From positions 3,410,001 to 3,474,000 of the forward strand of contig NZ_JBBPCL010000001.1 in the NCBI RefSeq assembly GCF_038039215.1: a stretch of DNA of 64,000 nucleotides, given 5' to 3'. The notes beneath the pieces are model-generated. The model had not been told where the DNA came from and ran no database searches. It worked only from the letters and a program-made list of their open reading frames with translations. How positions within the stretch are numbered: position 1 is the stretch's first letter; every line of letters begins with the position of its first letter. Positions 57,577 through 64,000 of this stretch are shown piece by piece. Made by a program: the position numbers and the translations under genes. Source of the DNA: Pseudonocardia sp. T1-2H. Its GTDB lineage: Bacteria; Actinomycetota; Actinomycetes; Mycobacteriales; Pseudonocardiaceae.

Positions 57577-58473
57577 TCAGCCGACGTACTCGGAGACGAG
57601 GACGAGATCGGGCAGGAGCGACTGGTACTCGGCGTGGGTGCGGTGCTCGGTGGTGCGCCAGCGGCCTCCGTCGACGGTCCGCATCGTCTCCCGGTACCCG
57701 GGGACGCCGGGGAAGCCGACGTTGTCGGCCACCACGACGGAGCCGGGACGGAGCCAGCCGGCGGCTTCGATGCGTTCCAGATCGGGCAGGTAGGCGTTCT
57801 TGTCGTGGTCGAGGAAGAGCAGGTCGAGCGCGCCGGGGCCGAGGCCGTGCTCGTCACGGAGCGTCCGGAGCGTCGCGCCGCCGTCGCCGAGCGTCCCGAC
57901 GATCACGCTCACGCGGTCGGCGACGCCGGCATGGCGCCAGATGCTGCGGGCGACGGCCGCGTTGGCGGGGCTGAACTCGACGGAGCAGACCGTGGCCGAG
58001 GGCATCGCGCGGGCGATCCGCAGGGCGCTGTACCCGCAGTAGGTGCCGAGCTCCAGGACCAGCCGGGGCCGGGCACGGCGGACCGCGGCGTCCAGGATCT
58101 CGCCCTTCTCGTCGCCGATATTGATCATGAAAGTGCGGGTGTGGCAGAACTCGTCGACGGCGCGGATCGCGTCGTCGACGTCGCCGGCGCGGGCGGTGGC
58201 GAGGACGTGGTCGGCGAGCGCCTGTTCGCGGCCGTCGCCGACCTGCCACTCCCGCAGCAGGCGCCTCGACCCGAGCACGAGCCGCAGGAAGGACCACCGC
58301 AGGAAGGGCACCGGCTTGCCCGCCGCGTCGTTGACGGCGACGGCGGCGCCCGCGGCTGCGGTGGCCCAGAGGATCCTGCGCAGGGACGCGGGCACGTTCA
58401 CCCCGCTCGCGGCGGCTCCCGCGCCGACGGCGAGTGCTGCCGACGCCAGGAGTGAGCGGCGGTTCCGCAGCAT
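57577..58473 (-). CDS. Membrane-anchored O-methyltransferase
   Basis: SAM-dependent catechol O-methyltransferase-like protein of 298 residues. The N-terminal 50 residues contain a hydrophobic Ala-rich anchor (LLASAALAVGAGAAASG and LWATAAAGAAVAV). The catalytic domain has the SAM motif LVLELGTYCGYSALRIA, the acidic VCSVEFSP, and LLFLDHDKNAYLPDL with the metal-binding Asp-His-Asp region and VVADNVGFPG. A diphenolic substrate and a divalent metal are expected from the family. It stands alone, divergent from the secreted AMIN-like gene. Confidence 0.85.
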   Translation of the reverse strand: MLRNRRSLLASAALAVGAGAAASGVNVPASLRRILWATAAAGAAVAVNDAAGKPVPFLRWSFLRLVLGSRRLLREWQVGDGREQALADHVLATARAGDVDDAIRAVDEFCHTRTFMINIGDEKGEILDAAVRRARPRLVLELGTYCGYSALRIARAMPSATVCSVEFSPANAAVARSIWRHAGVADRVSVIVGTLGDGGATLRTLRDEHGLGPGALDLLFLDHDKNAYLPDLERIEAAGWLRPGSVVVADNVGFPGVPGYRETMRTVDGGRWRTTEHRTHAEYQSLLPDLVLVSEYVG

Positions 58474-58593
58474 CGACGATCCCCTCTCCTCACCGCGGAC
58501 GTCCGGCGGCCCGACGTCGCAACCTCGTGCGCTTTGTGACGTCTATCACTACGTGGCCGGATGTGCCACCGCCGCGAGAGGACCGCCGCCGCC

Positions 58594-59151
58594 ATGACCA
58601 CGATCGCCCGACTACTCGTCGCCTCGCTCCTCGCGCTCACCGGCGCGCTCGCCTTAAGCGCCCCCGCCGCCGCGGCGCCCGCCTGCGACCCGGCCGTCGG
58701 GTCGCAGCCGAGGACGGCGGCGCCGATGAGCACCTCACCGCTGGTCGCGATCCGTACCGGACACGACCGGTGCTGGGACCGGGTCGTCTTCCAGGTCGCC
58801 GGCTCCGTCGGCGCCGGGTGGGACGTGCGGTACGTGGACACCGTCGTCCAGGACGGGTCGGGCGCCCCGCTGGCCGTGCCCGGGGGTGCGCGGCTGTCGG
58901 TGGTGCTGCACCACCCGTCGACCGACGAGCAGGGCGCACCGACCTATCCGGCCCGGATCGGGCCGGTCGCGAACGTCGTCGGCTATCCGACGCTGCGCAG
59001 CGTCGTCCTCGGGGGGTCGTTCGAGGGGTACACGACCTTCGGCGTCGGGGTCCGCGCGCGCCTGCCCTTCCGCGTCTTCACCCTCGCCGGGCCTGCTGGC
59101 GACACGCGCATCGTGCTCGACGTCGCGCACGGATGGGACGCGCGCCGCTGA
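58594..59151 (+). CDS. Secreted AMIN-like domain protein
   Basis: A 185-residue exported protein. The ATG at 58594 begins a clear signal peptide (MTTIARLLVASLLALTGALA, AXA-type cleavage after about residue 28). The mature part has one AMIN-like beta domain: VAIRTGHDRCWDRVVFQVAG, then GAGWDVRYVDTV, and the closing DTRIVLDVAHGW, as in the actinobacterial AMIN-like (lipo)protein family thought to bind the cell wall. Cys in the mature part could form a disulfide. An upstream ATG at 58561 would add a poor leader. Confidence 0.8.
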   Translation: MTTIARLLVASLLALTGALALSAPAAAAPACDPAVGSQPRTAAPMSTSPLVAIRTGHDRCWDRVVFQVAGSVGAGWDVRYVDTVVQDGSGAPLAVPGGARLSVVLHHPSTDEQGAPTYPARIGPVANVVGYPTLRSVVLGGSFEGYTTFGVGVRARLPFRVFTLAGPAGDTRIVLDVAHGWDARR

Positions 59152-59203
59152 CGTCCACCGCGTTCGGTGGCCGGCCCACGCGCCACCCGGCCATGTTCCG
59201 TCC

Positions 59204-60087
59204 TCAGAAACGGGCCTCGCGGGTGTCCGGCGACAGCCCGAGGAACGCGCCGCGCCGATCGTCCAGCCAGCGTTCCAGCGGACGGGGGACTCGCCGGTCA
59301 GCGTCGGCGCATCGTCGGTGACCGCGGCGCAGGCCCCACCGCGCACCCACTCGAACAGCTCGACCATGCCCTCGGCCTGCCACTCCGAGAAGCCCGCGGC
59401 GAACATCGCGGAGCTGGCCTCGTCCGGGGTGATGTCGACGTACTCGACCTGGCGGGCGAACACCGCCGAGATCCGTGCGGCGACATCGGCGTAGCTCAAC
59501 GCCTCCGGCCCGCCGATCACGTAGACGTCGTCCGCTCCGTCGAGGGTGAGCGCGCGTGCCGCCACCGCGGCGACGTCGGCGGCTGCTATGAACGCCACCC
59601 GGCCGTCCCCCGCCGGCGCCGACACCACGCCCTGCTCGCGGATCGTGTCCGTCGCCGTCAGCAGGTTCTCCATGTACAGGTTCGGCGCGACGTAGGTGAC
59701 CGGCAGGTCCATGGCGTCGAGGTGCGCGGCGACCTGACGGTGGTTGCGCATGAACCGCACGGTGCAGTCGGGGTCCTGGAACCCGTCGGCCGCGAGCTTG
59801 ACCAGGTGCGGGCGGTGCCCCGCCGCAAGGACCGCGTCGATGAAGGAGGTCTCGAGCTCGACCTGTTCCTCGCTCGACGGGCTCATCAGGAAGATCCGGT
59901 CGAACGTCCGCAGCACGTCCGGAGAGGGTGGGCCGTCCAGGGTGGCCACGATGTGGTCCGCCGCGGGGGGCAGGTCCAGGGCCTTCGCCTCCACGCGGAC
60001 CATGCCCGTGACCGGCTCACGGGCGTCCGTCAGCTCCTCCACCAGGCGATAGCCGACCTGGCCGGTGGCCCCGGTCACCAGGATCAT
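59204..60087 (-). pseudogene. NmrA-type NAD(P)-binding oxidoreductase, frameshifted near 59290
   Basis: About 294 residues if restored. ATG 60087, with GGAGG upstream, begins MILVTGATGQVGYRLVEEL, the Rossmann start of NmrA/azoreductase-like proteins; MSPSSEEQVELETSFIDAV and VTYVAPNLYMENLL follow. Near 59290 a run of five C breaks the frame; one added C restores RPLERWLDDRRGAFLG and a stop at 59204. As written the frame runs on to 58735. A homopolymer error or a recent mutation would both explain it. Family members reduce quinones or sense NADP. Confidence 0.8.
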
Positions 60088-60276
60088 GGTGCCTCCGACG
60101 TCGAGGGCCGCAGCGCTGTACCCGACGACGATCGCGGACCGCGCCCGTCCGCGCGTGGGCCTGCCGGGCGCATCCGGGGATGTCGCATTCGGCCCGGTGG
60201 GCGGACGTGCGGGGACGGAAGGGCGCCCGGCCCGGCCGAGGTGTCGACGACACGAGGCGGGGGTACCCCGCGCGCG

Positions 60277-61650
60277 ATGAGCACGAACGCACTCCCCGAA
60301 GACACGTCGCCCCTGGTCGAACGGTTCCGGTTCGGTGAGCTCCTCGGGGTGGGAGCGACCGCCGAGGTGTACCGGGCCGTCGAGCGCGCCACCGGCCGGC
60401 AGGTCGCCATCAAGCTGCTCAGCCGAGAACTGATGCTCATGCACGGGTTGCCGCCCCGGTATGGCGAGGACGCCACCGTGGCCCGGCTCGACCATCCCGG
60501 CCTGGTCGCGGTCCACGAGACCGGGTACGACCGCGGCCGGTTCTACCTGATCATGCAGCTCGTCGACGGCGAGACGCTGTACCAGCGCCTGCTGGGCGGG
60601 CCCGTTCCGGCTCCGCAGGTCACGGCGATCGGGACCTCGCTGGCCGACGCCCTGTCCTACATCCACGGGAAGGGCGTGATCCACCGCGATCTCAAGCCGG
60701 CCAACATCCTGCTCGACAGGCAGGGGCGCCCGTTCCTCACGGACTTCGGCGCGTCGCGACTCGTCGACGCGACCCGGATCACGGCCACCGGCGCGGCCGT
60801 CGGCACCCCCGCCTACATGGCGCCCGAGCAGATCCGCGGCGAGCACGTGGGGCCCGCCGCCGACATCTACGCGCTGGGACTCGTGCTGTTGGAGGCCGTG
60901 ACCGGACGCCGGGAGTACCCCGGCGGCCTCGTCGAGTCGGCCGTCTCCCGTCTGCACCGTCGCCCGGCGGTACCCGACGACCTGCCCGAACCGCTGCCCG
61001 CCGTGCTCCGCGCGATGACCGACGACGACCCCGCCGACCGGCCGACCGTGGCCGAAGTCCGGGACCGGCTCTCGTCGCGGGCGGTCCGGGAACCGGTGCC
61101 GCCCCGCAGCTCCCGCATGACCCCTCCGCGGCGCAGCTCCGTGCTCGTCGGAACGGCGGCCGCCGTCCTGATCGCCGCGGCGGGGCTCGGCACGATGGCG
61201 TTGCAGGCCCCGGCGCCCGCCACCACGACGGCCGGCGATCGGTCACCGGCCGGACCCGCCCCAACCGCGAACGGTGGCCTGTCGCCCGCCGCCGCGGCCG
61301 TCCCGCCTGTCGTGGCGCCGGCTCCCGTGGCCGTGCCGGCGGCTGCGGCCCGGGCGGCCGTCGTCGATCGGGCGGCCGTCGTCGACCAGGCGACCACTGA
61401 TCGGAGCGCCGTGATCGATCCGAGCGACTCGAGGCCCGGGCGTTCCGCTCCCGACGCGTCCTCGCCGGGAACGGATCGGGAGGAGGAACGGCGCGCCGGG
61501 TCGGCGGACGGAATGGAGGTGGTCGACTCCGGAGGCGATCATCCGCAAGCGGACCACCGGTCCGAGAAGGACGGACGGAACCGGAACGAGAACGGTAAAG
61601 GGGCGAAGGCCGAGAACGGGAATCGGGGCGACGGAAAGACGAAGGACTGA
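60277..61650 (+). CDS. Membrane Ser/Thr protein kinase
   Basis: A 457-residue eukaryotic-like kinase. Catalytic features: glycine loop GELLGVGATAEVY, Lys in VAIKLL, HRDLKPANILL, DFGASRLVD, and PAYMAPEQIRGE. After a Pro/Arg-rich linker there is one transmembrane helix (VLVGTAAAVLIAAAGLGTM, near residue 290) and an outer tail rich in Ala, Asp and Lys without a PASTA domain. The kinase domain and helix are standard for actinobacterial Pkn proteins; the missing sensor domain leaves the signal unknown. A hairpin terminator follows. Confidence 0.92.
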   Translation: MSTNALPEDTSPLVERFRFGELLGVGATAEVYRAVERATGRQVAIKLLSRELMLMHGLPPRYGEDATVARLDHPGLVAVHETGYDRGRFYLIMQLVDGETLYQRLLGGPVPAPQVTAIGTSLADALSYIHGKGVIHRDLKPANILLDRQGRPFLTDFGASRLVDATRITATGAAVGTPAYMAPEQIRGEHVGPAADIYALGLVLLEAVTGRREYPGGLVESAVSRLHRRPAVPDDLPEPLPAVLRAMTDDDPADRPTVAEVRDRLSSRAVREPVPPRSSRMTPPRRSSVLVGTAAAVLIAAAGLGTMALQAPAPATTTAGDRSPAGPAPTANGGLSPAAAAVPPVVAPAPVAVPAAAARAAVVDRAAVVDQATTDRSAVIDPSDSRPGRSAPDASSPGTDREEERRAGSADGMEVVDSGGDHPQADHRSEKDGRNRNENGKGAKAENGNRGDGKTKD

Positions 61651-61752
61651 CGTCGGCCACCCGTGCCCGATGTGACCCTTCCGGCGACCGCCCGCTTCGT
61701 GGACGCCTTCGCGGCGACAGCGCACTGCGTACCGAGAACTATCCGGCCGGCG

Positions 61753-61781
61753 ACCCGGGCCCTGGAGTACCGGGCCCGGGT
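61753..61781. terminator. Hairpin terminator
   Basis: ACCCGGGCCC and GGGCCCGGGT form a 10-base stem around nine bases, about 100 bases after the kinase gene and before the convergent small gene at 61916. Confidence 0.55.
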
Positions 61782-61915
61782 GTCCTCACCGCGGCCCACT
61801 CACCGTCACGCGTCGCCGTGACGTCTGCCCGAACTCGGCGTGCTCTCCTGGCCGGGAGGTCGGACGTCTCCCGGACCAGGAGGCTCGCTCGTCGTGCGAT
61901 CGGCCGGTCGGCCGG

Positions 61916-62146
61916 TCAGCCGGAGAGGCGGCGGGTCAGCATCTGCTTCGCCTGTTCGCCGCCCTTCCGGCTCTCCGCCTGCGCGCGCCGGAAGAACTCG
62001 GCGAGGTCGTTGTCGCCGTCGCGCTCGGCGTCCTGGATGTAGGTCTCGAGCCTGAGGGCGTTGCTCAAGCAGGCCTCGGTAAACCAGATCAGGTTGTAGT
62101 CCTTGTCCTTGGTGCCCGTGACCTGGCCCGTCTCGGTGGTAGACAC
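61916..62146 (-). CDS. Small conserved hypothetical protein
   Basis: A 76-residue protein; the GTG at 62146 has GAGGA nine bases upstream. The sequence YNLIWFTEACLSNALRLETY followed by ERDGDNDLAEFFRRAQAES and a basic C-terminus is almost entirely helical and looks strongly conserved. An open frame extends to 62263 without coding character. No function is known; a small helical regulator or structural protein is possible. It is located beside an anti-sigma-type ATPase gene on the same strand, 65 bases downstream of it. Confidence 0.75.
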   Translation of the reverse strand: MSTTETGQVTGTKDKDYNLIWFTEACLSNALRLETYIQDAERDGDNDLAEFFRRAQAESRKGGEQAKQMLTRRLSG

Positions 62147-62210
62147 AGCGTCGGGTCCTCTCTCCTCGCTTCTGCAACGGACAGGGACCGCATACCCGCT
62201 ATGACCCACG

Positions 62211-62660
62211 TCACACACCAGAAGAGCCCTGGTTGCCCGCTTCAGCCGAGGACGCGACCGCACCGATCGACGGAACCGGCCTACTGACCATGGTCACGAC
62301 CGTGCCGTGCCCGTCATGGCGGACGTTCACCCGCTCCATGCACCCGCGCACGACGACGAGACCGAAGCCGTTGCCACCCGTCTCCGAGCGCCATTCCCCC
62401 CAGTCCCGCACCGTGACCGCGACCCGCCGCCGGGACAACCCGAGGACCAGGCGGCCCACGACCTCGACATCCCCGGGAAAGCCGACCGGGTAGGCGTGCT
62501 GGACCGAGTTGGTGCACGCCTCGCTGACCGCCAGGATCACCTCGTCGCGCTCCCCCTCGGGCCATTGCAGCCCCTCCAACCACCTGCCGAGCCCGTACCT
62601 GAAGAACGTCAACTGCACGGGATCGGCGCTGAACCGGATGCTGTAGAAGTCCGCCGCCAC
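62211..62660 (-). CDS. Anti-sigma-factor-type ATP-binding protein
   Basis: A 149-residue GHKL ATPase domain of the RsbW/SpoIIAB kind. ATPase motifs: the N box EVILAVSEACTNSVQHAY, the G1-like VRDWGEW, and the G2-like GGNGFGLVVVRGCM. Such proteins bind a sigma factor or phosphorylate a STAS antagonist; the STAS-PucR protein at 56006 is a possible but distant partner. The GTG at 62660 gives VAADFYSIRFSADP; no strong ribosome site is visible. An open frame extends upstream to 62960 over the MarR relic and was not used. Confidence 0.82.
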   Translation of the reverse strand: MAADFYSIRFSADPVQLTFFRYGLGRWLEGLQWPEGERDEVILAVSEACTNSVQHAYPVGFPGDVEVVGRLVLGLSRRRVAVTVRDWGEWRSETGGNGFGLVVVRGCMERVNVRHDGHGTVVTMVSRPVPSIGAVASSAEAGNQGSSGV

Positions 62661-62671
62661 CCGACAAGGGT

Positions 62672-63188
62672 GACCCACCCGACGCGAGGAGCGCGACCGC
62701 TGGCTCGACGGCCCGCGCGGTCGGCCGGGGCCCGATCGCGCGCAGGAGGCGCCCGGCTCCGCACCTCGGACCCTCCGCACGCGCTTCCTCGTCCTTCTGT
62801 CCGCCTCGCCCGGACTCAGCCTGACCGAACTGGGCCGGCGGGTCGGCCTGAGCCGGCCGGCCGCCGCATGGTCGACTCCCTGCAGGTGGCGGACCTCGTG
62901 AACCGGCGCCAGGGCCCCGGGCGGGAGGTGAGCGTCCAGCCGACGCCCGCCGGTCGCCACGCCGCCTTCCGCCTCCTCACCGCCCGTGGAGAGCCGCTGG
63001 ATGAGCTCGCGTCCGTCCTCGACCAGGGCGAGCAGGACATCCTGGCCGAGCTGCTCGCCAAGCTCCTGACCCGCCTCTACACCCGCGTCCGCAGCTCGGA
63101 GCGGCTGTGCCGCCTGTGCGACCGCGCCGGCTGCGCGGCGAGTGCACCGTGCCCGGTCGGGAAGGCCGAGCGCGAACAGGGGCGCTGA
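62672..63188 (+). pseudogene. Broken MarR-family regulator
   Basis: The helix-turn-helix reads RFLVLLSASPGLSLTELGRRVGLSRPAA in one frame (shown by SLTELGRRVGLSRPAA), then the frame breaks near 62867 and continues MVDSLQVADLVNRRQGPGRE and PTPAGRHAAFRLL in another, ending at 63188 with a cysteine-rich tail (LCRLCDRAGCAASAPC). One base at 62867 would join the two. No start codon lies in the first frame between its upstream stop at 62673 and the domain, so the N-terminus is damaged too. It is followed by a truncated transporter start. Confidence 0.7.
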
Positions 63189-63192
63189 GGCG

Positions 63193-63262
63193 ATGGGCGC
63201 TCTGTTCGCACTCGCCTCGTCGATCAGCTACGGCCTGTCGGACTTCCTCGCCGCGCCGTACT
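63193..63262 (+). pseudogene. First codons of an EamA-type transporter (truncated)
   Basis: ATG 63193, five bases after the MarR stop and behind GAGG, begins MGALFALASSISYGLSDFLA, the usual first helix of EamA drug/metabolite transporters. After about residue 22 the similarity stops and the frame runs antisense into the SnoaL-like gene. MarR and EamA genes are often paired. A deletion has removed the rest of the gene. Confidence 0.65.
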
Positions 63263-63303
63263 CGGCCGTCTCCGACCGGCACCGGCGTGAGACATCGCCG
63301 CGG

Positions 63304-63729
63304 TCAGGCCGGGGTCACGCGGTTCCAGAGGTCGCTGAACTCGAGGGTGTCGAAGAAGGCGATGGCCTCCACGATCACGCCGTCCGCCAACCGCAGGTAC
63401 CAGGTGTAGGTGTTGCGGTACGGCAGGCCGTCCTGGGCACAACCGGCGGCGTCGAACAGGGCGATGACCCAGTCGCCGTCCGCGTAGACGGCACGGACGG
63501 TCGGGACGAGCGGCTCCGACAGCCGCGCGTTGAACGGCCCGATCACAGTGTCGAGGAACTCCTGCCGGCTGTCGTAGGTCCTCGAGACCGGGCTGTTCCC
63601 GACGACGGTCCAGCGGGCCTCGTCGGCCAGCAGGTCGAAGGGGCCCCCGCGGCCGGCCGCCCAGTCGTCGAAGGCCGCACGGACGACCTGCTTGTGGGTG
63701 TCCTCCTGGGCGAGGTTCCGCTCGGTCAT
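63304..63729 (-). CDS. SnoaL-like / NTF2-fold protein
   Basis: A 141-residue cone-shaped alpha+beta-barrel protein. Family stretches are VVRAAFDDWAAGRGGPFDLLADEARWTVVG near the start (shown by FDLLADEARWTVVG), EFLDTVIGPFNARL, and NTYTWYLRLADGVIVEAIAFFDTL at the end. Members include ketosteroid isomerases, polyketide cyclases and many of unknown role; the last strand with FFDTLEF is typical. Its own ATG is at 63729. The deletion that cut the EamA gene brought it next to the MarR relic. Confidence 0.85.
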   Translation of the reverse strand: MTERNLAQEDTHKQVVRAAFDDWAAGRGGPFDLLADEARWTVVGNSPVSRTYDSRQEFLDTVIGPFNARLSEPLVPTVRAVYADGDWVIALFDAAGCAQDGLPYRNTYTWYLRLADGVIVEAIAFFDTLEFSDLWNRVTPA

Positions 63730-63799
63730 GGCCCGTCCCTCCGTGGCACCGACGATGGCCGGACACTACCGTTCACCCACTCGACGAGGAGCCGACTCG

Positions 63800-64000
63800 A
63801 TGACGAGAGTCCACCCACCCTTCGATCTCGAACTGGCCGAGGCGCTCACGCTCGTCCACGAGGTGAACCCGCCGACGATCACCCCCGACCGTATCGGCGC
63901 GCTCCGGGCGATCTGCGACGAGTACCGCCTGCCGGAGGAGGCGCTGGCCGACGTCGAGGTCGACGAGTTCCCGGTGCCCGGCCCGGCCGGCGCCCCGGAC
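63800..64000 (+). CDS. Alpha/beta hydrolase, N-terminal part (cut by window edge)
   Basis: The first 67 codons of a gene that leaves the window. GAGGAG is eight bases before the ATG. MTRVHPPFDLELAEALTLVH and TPDRIGALRAICDEY followed by VDEFPVPGPAGAP match the cap helices and first strand of acetyl-esterase/lipase-type hydrolases (HSL family). Catalytic residues lie beyond the edge. It diverges from the SnoaL-like gene. Confidence 0.65.
   Translation, partial: MTRVHPPFDLELAEALTLVHEVNPPTITPDRIGALRAICDEYRLPEEALADVEVDEFPVPGPAGAPD

Overview
The window is very GC-rich DNA with dense coding on both strands, many GTG starts, 4-base stop/start overlaps, a WhiB fragment, MreB/RodA-type wall genes and mycobacteria-like PQQ genes. 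It fits an actinobacterium, probably of the Pseudonocardiales (Pseudonocardia-like); that placement is an inference from gene content and composition, not from a marker gene.

Layout. 0-6.8 kb: end of a WhiB gene, then haem synthesis genes on the minus strand (hemA-hemC and hemE), a lactate/malate dehydrogenase, a 53-residue zinc-ribbon protein coupled to hemE, and a relic of a sulfite-oxidase-like gene. 7-23.4 kb: an accessory-looking region bracketed by two damaged relaxase-like genes. It carries two DUF202 membrane proteins, a formylglycine-generating enzyme and its likely client arylsulfatase (frameshifted), a TRIC-type channel, two response regulators, a membrane histidine kinase, a DedA protein and a GlxA fragment. 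23.4-29.5 kb: a manganese-efflux protein, then a complete pqqABCDE set (pqqA is only 31 codons) downstream of a PQQ alcohol dehydrogenase and a cupredoxin-like protein. 30-34 kb: katG with a GAF-LytTR regulator directly upstream on the same strand.

34-47 kb: YkvA-like and DoxX proteins, a hydrolase/luciferase-like fusion with a broken nucleophile motif, and the tyrosine/homogentisate pathway: HppD next to a divergent Lrp regulator, and a minus-strand operon of MarR, aromatic-acid transporter, metallo-beta-lactamase-fold protein, FAD hydroxylase, HmgA, an unknown (frameshifted) protein and fumarylacetoacetase. No recognisable maleylacetoacetate isomerase is present.

47.6-53 kb: a wall-synthesis locus with a one-TM protein, a natural fusion of a RodA/FtsW glycosyltransferase with a class B penicillin-binding protein, and a convergent MreB-like actin. 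53-64 kb: DUF2254, a MerR regulator with B12-photoreceptor signatures, a STAS-PucR regulator with a polyproline upstream ORF, DUF5995, an O-methyltransferase, a secreted AMIN-like protein, an NmrA-type oxidoreductase (frameshifted), a Ser/Thr kinase, an anti-sigma-type ATPase, a ruined MarR-EamA pair, a SnoaL-like protein and the start of an alpha/beta hydrolase.

At least six genes are broken by single-base frame changes, several in C/G runs, so either assembly errors or real decay must be kept in mind. No rRNA, tRNA, CRISPR array or intact insertion sequence was seen.
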